A stretch of DNA of 64,000 nt. Source: Leisingera sp. ANG-Vp (lineage in GTDB: Bacteria > Pseudomonadota > Alphaproteobacteria > Rhodobacterales > Rhodobacteraceae). Positions 1 to 8,448 of this stretch are shown here, in pieces; position 1 is the stretch's first letter; every line of letters starts with the position of its first letter. Below the pieces are notes generated by a model. The model saw only the letters and a list, made by a program, of their open reading frames with translations, searched no databases and was not told the DNA's origin. The stretch lies in NCBI RefSeq assembly GCF_000813725.1, contig NZ_JWLD01000020.1, positions 62,001 to 126,000 on the forward strand, written 5' to 3'. A program made the translations under genes and the position numbers.

Positions 1-1
1 G

Positions 2-1150
2 GGATTTGAGGTTGTCGAGGCCGAGAGCGGCGAGGCGGCGATGGAGATCTGTCAGGCAGAAACCCCGGATCTGATCCTCAGCGACTGGATGATGCCGGGC
101 ATGAACGGGCTGGAGTTCTGCCGCGCCTTCCGCAACCGTTCCAGCGAAGATTACGCCTATTTCATCCTGCTGACCTCCAAGAGTGAGAAGAACGAGGTTG
201 CCGAGGGCCTGGACGCCGGCGCCGATGATTTCCTGACCAAGCCGGTCAGCTCGGATGAGCTGCGTGCGCGTATTTCTGCAGGTGAGCGTATTCTGCGGAT
301 GCAGCGGGAACTCTCCGAGAAGAACCGCATTGTGTCAGAGACGCTGGGCGAGCTGCAGCGGGTTTACGACGCAATCGACAAGGACCTGATCCAGGCCCGC
401 AAGATCCAGGAATCGCTGGTGCCGGAGCTGTCCAAAGATTTTGGCTCCTCCACGGTCAGCTTGCTGCTGAAGCCCTGCGGCCATATCGGCGGTGACCTGG
501 TGGGCATGTTCTCTCCGGGGGTTAATCGAATTGGGTTTTATTCGATTGATGTCTCGGGCCACGGCATCACGTCTGCAATGATGACGGCGCGTTTGGGCGG
601 CTATCTGTCCTCGAACTATTTCGATCAGAACGTCGGTATGGAGAAGCGGTTCAACCGGTTCTACGCCCTGCGGCAGCCCGAGGAAGTGGCCAGCCTGCTG
701 AATGCACGGCTGATCGCGGACACCGGCATCGAAGAATACTTTACCATGGCCTATTGCATCGCCGACCTGCGCAGCGGGGTGGTCAAGATGGTGCAGGCCG
801 GCCACCCGCATCCGCTGCTGCTGCGGCAGAACGGCGAGCTGGAGTTCATCGGCAAGGGGGGCGTGCCGGTGGGGCTGGTGCCGGATATCGGGTACAGCCA
901 GGAAGAATTCACCATGGAAAAGGGCGACCGGCTGCTGTTGTTCTCCGACGGTTTCACTGAGGCGCGTCTGGAAGACGGTTCAATGCTGGAGCCCGAGGGC
1001 CTGCTGGAGCTGGTGGGTAAATGCAGCTCTGATCAAAGCGGCAAGGAATTCCTTGACGATCTCTACTGGCATCTGACCCAGGTGATGAGCAAGGAACACG
1101 GCCTTGAGGATGACGTCTCGGCAACACTGTTCGAATATCAGGGACCGTAA
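2..1150 (+). CDS. Response regulator with PP2C-type (RsbU/SpoIIE) phosphatase output, 5' truncated
   Basis: The reading frame is already open at the left edge, so the start codon lies upstream. The visible N-terminus is the second half of a receiver domain: a phospho-acceptor Asp in LILSDWMMPG and the conserved Lys in FLTKPV. A coiled-coil-like linker (about in-window residues 100-150) leads to a SpoIIE/PP2C phosphatase domain with GGDLVG, SIDVSGHG and a C-terminal EDDVSATL metal-binding motif. Proteins of this layout dephosphorylate an anti-sigma antagonist or similar Ser/Thr-phosphorylated switch protein in response to a histidine kinase. The partner is not in the window. The domain call is secure; the target is unknown. 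Confidence 0.9.
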   Translation, partial: GFEVVEAESGEAAMEICQAETPDLILSDWMMPGMNGLEFCRAFRNRSSEDYAYFILLTSKSEKNEVAEGLDAGADDFLTKPVSSDELRARISAGERILRMQRELSEKNRIVSETLGELQRVYDAIDKDLIQARKIQESLVPELSKDFGSSTVSLLLKPCGHIGGDLVGMFSPGVNRIGFYSIDVSGHGITSAMMTARLGGYLSSNYFDQNVGMEKRFNRFYALRQPEEVASLLNARLIADTGIEEYFTMAYCIADLRSGVVKMVQAGHPHPLLLRQNGELEFIGKGGVPVGLVPDIGYSQEEFTMEKGDRLLLFSDGFTEARLEDGSMLEPEGLLELVGKCSSDQSGKEFLDDLYWHLTQVMSKEHGLEDDVSATLFEYQGP

Positions 1151-1230
1151 CTTCTTCTTTCCGCATGCTGTCAGACATCCCCCGGCCGTAGCTGGGATTT
1201 TGTGTTTTTAGAGGGTGCTTTGGCAGTGAC

Positions 1231-1674
1231 TTACAGACGCGCAGCCAGTTGCGCGGCGAAATGGCGGTCGCCGGCATTGCCTAGCCGGATTGCTGCTTCC
1301 TGCGGGAGCATCCACAGCGCTTCGTGATCTTCTTCCAAGGGCGGTCCAACCTGGCGCAGCGGCCGGGCCACATAGATGTGGCACAGTTTTTCTGCCCAAA
1401 GATCATACTCTGGCATATAGGCGAAGCGCCGGAACACGCCCAGCTTTCGCGGCGTTGAAATCTTCCAGCCGGTTTCCTCGTAAACCTCGCGGTGCAGGGC
1501 AGGGATAGGCGACTCGCCCGGATCGATGCCGCCGCCGGGAAGCTGGATGTCGGGGTCCGGATCATACTGGCAGGTGACCAGCAGCTTGCCGTCCCGCGGC
1601 AGCAGCGCATAGGCGCCGGGGCGTCTGCGGTAGGTCTGGCCCTTCTGCGGCGTCTCGCCAAATCGTCTGATCAC
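1231..1674 (-). CDS. NUDIX hydrolase
   Basis: This 147-aa single-domain protein carries a complete NUDIX box (GGGIDPGESP then REVYEETGW, about residues 47-70), which binds Mg2+ and positions catalytic glutamates for hydrolysis of a nucleoside diphosphate linked to another group. The flanking sequence (YALLPRDGKLLVTCQ before, a tryptophan- and proline-rich tail after) does not identify the substrate. It is convergent with the phosphatase gene and divergent from hslO, with 77 bp to the hslO start, so the two likely have back-to-back promoters. The family call is firm and the substrate is open. Confidence 0.88.
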   Translation of the reverse strand: MIRRFGETPQKGQTYRRRPGAYALLPRDGKLLVTCQYDPDPDIQLPGGGIDPGESPIPALHREVYEETGWKISTPRKLGVFRRFAYMPEYDLWAEKLCHIYVARPLRQVGPPLEEDHEALWMLPQEAAIRLGNAGDRHFAAQLAARL

Positions 1675-1751
1675 CGGCCGGCCCCTTCACTCTGCTGCCG
1701 TTTCTCCTATATAGCCCCGGTATGCCAATCCCCGGCGCGTAAGGAAACCCC

Positions 1752-2738
1752 ATGACTATTGGTTCGAAAATCGCGTGGGACGACACCGTCCTGCCCTTCC
1801 AGCTTGATGCATCCGACATGCGCGGCCGCGTAGCGCGGCTGGACGGTGTTCTGGATGGTATCCTGAAACAGCACGACTACCCGCCGATGGTCGAGGCGCT
1901 GGTTGCCGAAATGGCGCTGCTGACCGCGCTGATCGGCCAGACCATCTCGCTGCGCTGGAAACTGTCGCTGCAGGTGCAGTCCAAGGGGGCGGTGCGGATG
2001 ATCGCCACCGACTATTACGCGCCGCAGAAAGAGGGTGAGATCGGCCAGATCCGCGCCTATGCCAGCTTTGACCGCGACCGGCTGACGGACGGCGATCCGT
2101 TTGAACAGGTGGGCGAGGGTTACTTTGCAATCCTGATCGACCAGGGCAACGGCACCCAGCCCTACCAGGGCATCACGCCGCTGTCCGGCGGTTCGCTGCG
2201 CGCTTGCGCCGAGGCGTACTTCGCCCAGTCCGAACAGCTGCCGACCATGTTCAAGCTGAGCTTTGGCAAGTCGGCCGAGCCGGGTGTGCCCGAGCACTGG
2301 CGCGCCGGCGGTGTGATGCTGCAGAGCATGCCGAAGGCGTCGCCTTTTGCAGCGCAAGGCGAAGGCTCCGGTGAGGTTCTGCAAGCCAGCGATTTGGTCT
2401 CCGGCGACGAGGAAGAGAACTGGAATCGGGTCACCATGCTGCTGAATACGGTGGAAGCGCTGGAGCTGATCGGCCCGTCGGTCACGCCGACTGATCTGCT
2501 GATCCGATTGTTTCACGAGGAACAACCGCGGGTCTATGACTTCCAGCCGGTCCGTTTCGGCTGCACCTGCTCGGAAGAGCGCGTGCGCCAAAGCCTGTCG
2601 ATCTACTCGTCCAAGGACATTGAGAAGATGACCACGGATGACGGCCGGGTGACTGCCGACTGCCAGTTCTGTGGCGCGCATTACGATCTGGACCCGGCCT
2701 CGCTGGGGTTTGATGCGGAAAACCCGCCCAGTGCGTGA
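1752..2738 (+). CDS. hslO: Redox-regulated molecular chaperone Hsp33
   Basis: The 328-aa product matches Hsp33 along its length: an N-terminal substrate-binding domain (residues about 1-230) and a C-terminal redox switch with the four zinc-ligating cysteines arranged as CxC near residue 270 (FGCTCSEER) and CxxC near residue 303 (CQFCGAHY). In known Hsp33 proteins oxidation of these cysteines releases zinc, unfolds the linker and turns on holdase activity in the cytoplasm. All four cysteines are present, so the switch should work. It is the first gene of a tightly packed run with a NUDIX gene and the CCA-adding-type enzyme; its 3' end overlaps the next gene by 26 bp. Confidence 0.96.
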   Translation: MTIGSKIAWDDTVLPFQLDASDMRGRVARLDGVLDGILKQHDYPPMVEALVAEMALLTALIGQTISLRWKLSLQVQSKGAVRMIATDYYAPQKEGEIGQIRAYASFDRDRLTDGDPFEQVGEGYFAILIDQGNGTQPYQGITPLSGGSLRACAEAYFAQSEQLPTMFKLSFGKSAEPGVPEHWRAGGVMLQSMPKASPFAAQGEGSGEVLQASDLVSGDEEENWNRVTMLLNTVEALELIGPSVTPTDLLIRLFHEEQPRVYDFQPVRFGCTCSEERVRQSLSIYSSKDIEKMTTDDGRVTADCQFCGAHYDLDPASLGFDAENPPSA

Positions 2739-3348
2739 GACCGCGCTGGATCTAACCAACAGACTTGCCGCCGCGCTGGGCAAACAGGGCGGCGGCTCCT
2801 CTGACTTTGACCTCAACCCGGGCACCGTGCTGCCGGAAGGGCGCAAGCTGCGGCCTGCTGGAGTGCTGGTGCCAATCTCCCTTGCCGCTGGCGCACCGCG
2901 GCTGATCCTGACCAAACGGTCCTCGGCGCTGAAGCACCACCCCGGCCAGATCGCCTTTCCCGGCGGCAAGGTGGATGCCGGCGATAAGGACGCCTGCGCC
3001 GCCGCGCTGCGCGAAGCCTGGGAGGAGATCGGCCTGCCGCAGGCACTGCCGGAGATCGTCGGCTGTCTGCCGGAGCATGAGACGGTCACCGGTTTCTCGG
3101 TCACTCCCGTTGTTGCGCTGATCCGGGACGGTTTTACCTCCCGTCCGGAAGCGGGCGAAGTGGCAGAGGTGTTTTCGGTGCCGCTCTCCCACGTGCTGGA
3201 TCCGGAAAACTACATTATCGAGTCCCGGCGCTGGCGCGGCACCCGCCGCCGCTACTATACCGTACCCTATGGCCCCTATTACATTTGGGGTGCGACCGCG
3301 CGGATGCTGCGCGGGCTTGCGGCACGGATGGAGAGTTCATGCGGATAG
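2713..3348 (+). CDS. NudL-like CoA pyrophosphatase (NUDIX)
   Basis: The protein has the UPF0035/CoA-pyrophosphatase signature (LTKRSSALKHHPGQIAFPGG) running into a NUDIX box (GGKVDAGDKD...REAWEEIGL) in which the first glutamate is aspartate, as is common in this subfamily. Such enzymes cleave CoA to 4'-phosphopantetheine and 3',5'-ADP. I chose the ATG at 2713, 26 bp inside hslO; this gives 211 aa and fits the family, whereas the upstream ATG at 2671 adds only a tail out of character. A GTG at 2731 is also possible. It overlaps the next gene by 10 bp, so translation is probably coupled. Confidence 0.88.
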   Translation: MRKTRPVRETALDLTNRLAAALGKQGGGSSDFDLNPGTVLPEGRKLRPAGVLVPISLAAGAPRLILTKRSSALKHHPGQIAFPGGKVDAGDKDACAAALREAWEEIGLPQALPEIVGCLPEHETVTGFSVTPVVALIRDGFTSRPEAGEVAEVFSVPLSHVLDPENYIIESRRWRGTRRRYYTVPYGPYYIWGATARMLRGLAARMESSCG

Positions 3349-4490
3349 ATCAGCCTTGGCTGAATGACCCGGCAACCCAGGCGGTTTGCAAAGCGGTAAC
3401 GGCAGACGGGGCGCAACTGCTGTTTGTCGGCGGATGCGTGCGGAATGCGCTGCTGGGAGAGCCAGTGTCGGACATGGATATTTCGACCGACGCCCTGCCG
3501 GATCAGGTCATGGAGCTGGCGGCGCGCGCTGGCATCAAAGCCATCCCGACCGGTATCGACCACGGCACCGTAACGCTGGTGAAGAACGGTATTCCGCATG
3601 AAATCACCACTTTCCGCAAGGATGTGGCCACGGATGGCCGCCGCGCGGTGGTGGCGTTTTCGAAAGACATCACCGAGGACGCCCGCCGCCGCGACTTCAC
3701 CATGAATGCGATCTATGCGCGCCCAGGCGGGGAAATTGTCGATCCGCTTGGCGGAATAACGGACCTGAAGGCGCGCCGGGTGCGTTTCATAGGCTCTGCG
3801 GAAAACCGCATCCGGGAGGATTATCTGCGGTCTTTGCGCTATTTCCGGTTTCATGCCTGGTATGGCGATCATGCCGAGGGGTTCGACGCAAACGCACTGG
3901 CCGCCATTGCAGCAAACCTGGACGGATTGGCGACTTTGTCCAAAGAGCGCATCGGGGCCGAGCTGCTGAAACTTCTGGCAGCGCCGGACCCTGCGCCCTC
4001 TGTCGCGGCGATGCGGCAATCCGGCGCTCTGATCCATGTGCTTCCCGGTGCGGACGACCGTGCGTTGGCTCCGCTGATTCATTTGGAAGGTGACCGGGCT
4101 GCCTCCCCCATCCGGCGGCTTGCCGCGCTGGGCGGGGAGGGGGTTCAGGAAGCCCTTCGGCTCAGCAAAGCGCAGGCGGCTCATCTGGCTGCAATCCGGG
4201 ACGCTGCGGAGGGCACTGCTGGAGCAGGGGAACTGGGCTACAGACTGGGTGCAAAGCAAGCCTTGGATGCGCTGCTTCTGCGTGCTGCCTTGCTCGAGCA
4301 GCCGGTTTCGCCCGGTTTAGAGCCTGATGTTGCGCTGGGTGCAGATGCTGTCTTTCCGGTGAAAGCCCGTGATCTTCTGCCGGACTACAAGGGTCCTGCG
4401 CTGGGTGCGGCCTTGAAAAAGCTAGAAGCTGACTGGATCGCTTCGGGTTTCGCTCTGAGCCGCGAAGAGCTGCTCGCCTCCCTCCGCTGA
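3339..4490 (+). CDS. cca: tRNA nucleotidyltransferase / poly(A) polymerase family (CCA-adding type)
   Basis: Class II nucleotidyltransferase fold: FVGGCVRNALLG followed by SDMDIST supplies the GG and DxD metal-binding motifs (residues about 27-50), RRDFTMNAIYA and the RFIGSAENRIREDYLRSLRYFRF block make up the head/neck motifs. The expected job is adding or repairing the 3' CCA of tRNAs, although the two tRNAs in this window already encode CCA, so repair is the likelier role. The ATG at 3339 overlaps the preceding stop and gives 383 aa. The C-terminal 150 residues are poorly conserved by eye. A poly(A) polymerase activity cannot be excluded from sequence. Confidence 0.9.
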   Translation: MRIDQPWLNDPATQAVCKAVTADGAQLLFVGGCVRNALLGEPVSDMDISTDALPDQVMELAARAGIKAIPTGIDHGTVTLVKNGIPHEITTFRKDVATDGRRAVVAFSKDITEDARRRDFTMNAIYARPGGEIVDPLGGITDLKARRVRFIGSAENRIREDYLRSLRYFRFHAWYGDHAEGFDANALAAIAANLDGLATLSKERIGAELLKLLAAPDPAPSVAAMRQSGALIHVLPGADDRALAPLIHLEGDRAASPIRRLAALGGEGVQEALRLSKAQAAHLAAIRDAAEGTAGAGELGYRLGAKQALDALLLRAALLEQPVSPGLEPDVALGADAVFPVKARDLLPDYKGPALGAALKKLEADWIASGFALSREELLASLR

Positions 4491-4586
4491 CACACGCTGT
4501 CAGCAGCGTCACAACCGCAGGGGGGTGACAAAGCAAAAAATCTTGCTTAAGCCTAGGGCAGCCACCACATGACGGGAGGAATGCTG

Positions 4587-4613
4587 ATGTATTACGGGAT
4601 TTGGTTTCTCTAA
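4587..4613 (+). CDS. Candidate 8-codon leader peptide MYYGIWFL
   Basis: A near-perfect Shine-Dalgarno (GGGAGGA, 4574-4580) sits 7-8 bases before an ATG that opens an 8-codon frame ending in TAA. An in-frame ATG at 4581 is too close to the SD to be favoured. The frame lies 99 bp upstream of the ABC exporter pair, and codons 2, 3, 6 and 7 are Tyr, Tyr, Trp, Phe. This looks like a translated leader, but I do not see a clear terminator/antiterminator pair in the 100 bp that follow, so attenuation is only a suggestion. Confidence 0.35.
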   Translation: MYYGIWFL

Positions 4614-4711
4614 CGCCTGAGACCTAGCCCCGTTTGGGACGTGGGAGCCTTGGGCGGCCCGCTGTCTTCATCTGTATTCCTAAATAATGCTCGAACGCCT
4701 GGAGCACCCGC

Positions 4712-6550
4712 ATGTTTCGCTTTTTTGAAAACCTCATTGATCCTTATTGCGCCTACCCTGAAACCGACACGCCGCCGACACGGCTGTGGCCGTTTCTGCG
4801 CGGCTATTCCAAGCCGTTCAAAACTGTTTTTGTCCTGACCGCTCTGATGTCGGTGATCGTCGCCGCGATTGAGGTCGGGCTGATCTATTACATGGGCCGG
4901 GTGGTGGACATCATGTCCGGTACGCCCGAACAGGTCTGGGAGACCTACGGCACCGAGCTGATCCTGGTGGCCCTGTTCATCCTGCTGCTGCGGCCGCTGA
5001 TCCAGTTTCTGGACGTGGTGCTGCTGAACAACGCAATCCTGCCGAACTATGGCACGCTGATCCGATGGCGGGCGCACAAGCATGTTCTGCGCCAGTCTGT
5101 TGGCTGGTTTGAGAACGATTTTGCCGGCCGGATTGCCAACCGGATCATGCAGACGCCGCCTGCGGCGGGAGAGGTGATCTTTCAGGTCTTTGATGCGATC
5201 ACTTTTTCGCTGGCTTACCTGGTCGGCGCGGCAGTGCTGCTGTGGGTTGCCGACGTGCGGCTGATGCTGCCGCTGGCGATCTGGTTCGGCCTCTATGCTC
5301 TGCTGGTGATGTGGACCGTCAAGCGGGTGGGGCCGGCCAGCCAGGCGTCCTCGGATGCGCGTTCGACTGTGACGGGGCGTGTGGTCGACAGCTACTCCAA
5401 CATCCACTCGGTCAAGATGTTTGCCCATCACGACCACGAGCTGACCTATGCGCGCGATGCGATCGAAAACACCCGTAAGACCTTCCAGGCAGAGATGCGG
5501 ATTTTCACTGTCATGGATGCGGCGCTGGTTACGCTGAACGGGCTGCTGATTGTCGGCGTCGTCGGCTGGGCGGTGATGCTGTGGATGCAGGGCACAGCCT
5601 CGGTTGGCCTGGTGGCAGCGGCAACGGCGCTGACCCTGCGGCTCAATGCGATGACGGGCTGGATCATGTGGGCGCTGACCTCCTTCTTCCGCCAGCTGGG
5701 CGTTGTGGCCGAGGGCATGGAAACCATCGCCCAGCCTATCGACCTGGTGGATGCCGCCAATGCCGACCCTTTGCGGCTGGCCGAGGGAGAGATCGAGTTG
5801 CGCAATCTTTCGCACCACTACGGGCGCGAGGCCGGCGGGCTGGACAGGATCAGCATGACCATCCAGCCGGGAGAAAAGATCGGCCTGATCGGGCGGTCGG
5901 GGGCCGGCAAGTCGACGCTGGTGAAGCTGCTGCTGCGCTTCTATGACGCTGAAAGCGGCCAGATCCTGATCGACGGCCAGGACATCCGTGCGGTGACGCA
6001 GGACAGTTTGCGCAGCCGGATCGGCATGGTGCAGCAGGACAGCGCGCTGATGCACCGCTCGGTGCGGGACAACCTGCTGTATGGCCGCCCTGATGCCACT
6101 GAGGAGCAGATGATCGCGGCTGCCAAGCAGGCCCAGGCGCATGAGTTCATCCTCGATCTGGAGGATCCGCAGGGCCGCAAGGGCTATGACGCCCATGTGG
6201 GTGAGCGCGGGGTGAAACTGTCGGGCGGCCAGCGCCAGCGGGTGACGCTCGCGCGGGTGATCCTGAAGGATGCACCCATCCTCGTGCTGGACGAGGCGAC
6301 CTCGGCACTGGATTCCGAAGTGGAAGCGGCCATTCAGGAAACTCTCTATGGCATGATGCAGGGCAAGACGGTGATCGCTATTGCACATAGGCTGTCCACC
6401 ATCGCGCAGATGGACCGTATCCTGGTGATGGATCAGGGCCGTATAGTTGAAGAAGGCACGCATGAGGCGCTATTGGAAGCGCAGGGGCTTTATGCACAGC
6501 TCTGGGCCCGCCAGTCCGGCGGCTTCCTGAACATCGAGGCAGCAGAATGA
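4712..6550 (+). CDS. ABC exporter, fused permease/ATPase (first of tandem pair)
   Basis: A 612-aa half-transporter: an N-terminal six-helix ABC_membrane domain (residues about 30-330) followed by a nucleotide-binding domain with Walker A GRSGAGKST, signature LSGGQRQRVTLA, Walker B ILVLDEATSALD and the switch His in AHRLSTI. All catalytic residues look intact. The start is supported by GGAG seven bases upstream. The stop overlaps the ATG of a close paralogue by 4 bp (ATGA), which strongly suggests translational coupling and a heterodimeric exporter. The substrate cannot be read from sequence; homologues are usually annotated as multidrug or lipid exporters. Confidence 0.93.
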   Translation: MFRFFENLIDPYCAYPETDTPPTRLWPFLRGYSKPFKTVFVLTALMSVIVAAIEVGLIYYMGRVVDIMSGTPEQVWETYGTELILVALFILLLRPLIQFLDVVLLNNAILPNYGTLIRWRAHKHVLRQSVGWFENDFAGRIANRIMQTPPAAGEVIFQVFDAITFSLAYLVGAAVLLWVADVRLMLPLAIWFGLYALLVMWTVKRVGPASQASSDARSTVTGRVVDSYSNIHSVKMFAHHDHELTYARDAIENTRKTFQAEMRIFTVMDAALVTLNGLLIVGVVGWAVMLWMQGTASVGLVAAATALTLRLNAMTGWIMWALTSFFRQLGVVAEGMETIAQPIDLVDAANADPLRLAEGEIELRNLSHHYGREAGGLDRISMTIQPGEKIGLIGRSGAGKSTLVKLLLRFYDAESGQILIDGQDIRAVTQDSLRSRIGMVQQDSALMHRSVRDNLLYGRPDATEEQMIAAAKQAQAHEFILDLEDPQGRKGYDAHVGERGVKLSGGQRQRVTLARVILKDAPILVLDEATSALDSEVEAAIQETLYGMMQGKTVIAIAHRLSTIAQMDRILVMDQGRIVEEGTHEALLEAQGLYAQLWARQSGGFLNIEAAE

Positions 6551-8394
6551 ACATTGGCAATCTGATCGACGCCTTCCGCCCGGCCGAGGGGCCGCCGCCG
6601 CAGCGGCTGGGGGCCTTCCTGCGCTGGTGCCTGTCCGGTGCCTGGCCGATGCTGTTCATGGCAGCAGCATTTTCGGCGCTGGCCGGCGGGATGGAGGCGG
6701 GCACCGCCTTTATCCTCGGCATGGTGATCGACACCGCCATTGCCAGCGGGCCCGAGCAGTTCTTTTCCGCGGGCAACGTGGCGGTGATCGCACTGGCGCT
6801 GGGCTTCTTCCTGTTTGTGCGCCCGGTGCTGTTTGGACTGTCTGCTGCTTCGAACGCCATCGTGGTGCAGCCCAATGTGAACCCGCTGGTGCTGTCGCGG
6901 CTGAACCGCTGGACGCTGGGCCAGTCGGTGCGGTTTTTCGACGACGATTTTGCCGGACGGATTGCCCAGAAACAGATGCAGACAGCCACGGCGGTGACTT
7001 CTGTCACCACTGAGATGATCAATGTGGTGGCCTTTGCTCTGGCCTCGCTTGCGGGTTCTTTGGCCTTGTTAGGCTCTATCGATTGGCGGATCACTGGTGT
7101 GTTTCTGGCCTGGCTGATCGGCTACTTCGCGCTGATCCGCTGGTTCCTGCCGCGCGTGCGCAAACGTTCCGGTGCGCGGGCCGGCGCGCGGGCGATGGTG
7201 ACGGGCCAGGTGGTCGACTCGATCACCAACATCAAGACGGTGAAGCTGTTTGCCCATGCCGATCACGAAGAACGCACGGCGCAGGACGCCATGGTTTCCT
7301 TCCGGGAGAAGTCGCTGGACTTCGGCTATCTCTCGGCCAGCTTCCGCTTCTGCCTGATGTGCCTGGCCGGTGTTCTGCCGGTGCTGCTGATCGGTGCGAC
7401 CCTGTTTCTGTGGCAGTCGGGCACGGCCACCGAAGGTGACATTGTCGCTGCCGGCGCGGTCTCGATCCGTATTGCCCAGATGACCGGCTGGGTCAGCTTT
7501 ACGCTGATGGCGATCTATTCCAACGTGGGCGAGATCGAGAACGGGATGAAGACCCTTTCGGTGCGTGAGCGGGTCGAGGATACTCCGGATGCTGCGGAGC
7601 TGCAGGTCAGCGAGGGCGGCATTGTCTTTGACCAGGTGGAGTTTGCCTATGGCCGCGACGTAGGCGGGGTGCAGGGCATCAGCCTGACCATTCAGCCGGG
7701 TGAAAAGCTCGGTATTGTGGGCGCATCAGGGGCCGGGAAATCGACCCTCGTGTCGCTGCTGCTCAGGCTCTATGACGGGGAAAAAGGGCAGATCCGGATC
7801 GATGGCCAGGATATTTCCGGCGTTACTCAGAATTCGCTGCGCAGCCGGATCGGCATGGTCACCCAGGAAACCGCGATGTTCAACCGTTCGGCGCGGGAGA
7901 ACATTCTGTACGGACGGCCCGATGCCTCGGAAGAAGAGCTGATCGCCGCGGCGGAAAAAGCCGAGGCGCATGATTTCATCACCGAGCTGGAAGACGGGCA
8001 GGGACGCCAGGGATATGACGCCTATCTGGGTGAGCGCGGTGTAAAGCTCTCGGGCGGCCAGCGGCAGCGGATTGCGCTGGCGCGCGCCATCGTGAAAGAC
8101 GCGCCGATCCTGGTGCTGGACGAGGCGACATCGGCACTGGATTCCGAGGTTGAGGCCGCAATCCAGGCAGCGCTGCACCGGGTGATGGACGGCAAGACCG
8201 TGCTGGCGATTGCGCACAGGCTGTCGACGCTCAGCGAGATGGACCGGATCATTGTGATGGAGAAGGGCCGGATTGCCGAATGCGGCAGCCACGAGGAGCT
8301 GCTGGCCCAAGGCGGGCTTTATGCTCAGTTCTGGGCACGGCAGTCGGGCGGCTTTATCTGCACCGATGACGACGCGGCTGAGGCAGCTGAATAG
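6547..8394 (+). CDS. ABC exporter, fused permease/ATPase (second of tandem pair)
   Basis: A paralogue of the preceding gene over its full 615 aa, with the same order: membrane domain, then NBD with Walker A GASGAGKST, LSGGQRQRIALA, ILVLDEATSALD and AHRLSTL. Both NBDs keep the Walker B glutamate, so unlike many heterodimeric ABC exporters neither site appears degenerate. Homodimers therefore remain possible, although the 4-bp overlap favours 1:1 synthesis. The C-terminus ends in an acidic tail (TDDDAAEAAE) absent from its partner. Both share the odd DDFAGRIA(N/Q) block near the first coupling helix, which marks them as products of a duplication. Confidence 0.93.
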   Translation: MNIGNLIDAFRPAEGPPPQRLGAFLRWCLSGAWPMLFMAAAFSALAGGMEAGTAFILGMVIDTAIASGPEQFFSAGNVAVIALALGFFLFVRPVLFGLSAASNAIVVQPNVNPLVLSRLNRWTLGQSVRFFDDDFAGRIAQKQMQTATAVTSVTTEMINVVAFALASLAGSLALLGSIDWRITGVFLAWLIGYFALIRWFLPRVRKRSGARAGARAMVTGQVVDSITNIKTVKLFAHADHEERTAQDAMVSFREKSLDFGYLSASFRFCLMCLAGVLPVLLIGATLFLWQSGTATEGDIVAAGAVSIRIAQMTGWVSFTLMAIYSNVGEIENGMKTLSVRERVEDTPDAAELQVSEGGIVFDQVEFAYGRDVGGVQGISLTIQPGEKLGIVGASGAGKSTLVSLLLRLYDGEKGQIRIDGQDISGVTQNSLRSRIGMVTQETAMFNRSARENILYGRPDASEEELIAAAEKAEAHDFITELEDGQGRQGYDAYLGERGVKLSGGQRQRIALARAIVKDAPILVLDEATSALDSEVEAAIQAALHRVMDGKTVLAIAHRLSTLSEMDRIIVMEKGRIAECGSHEELLAQGGLYAQFWARQSGGFICTDDDAAEAAE

Positions 8395-8448
8395 AATTCC
8401 CCGTTCATTTTGCTTTTGCTGGGCCATGTGCCGCGCTATGGAGCGGCC

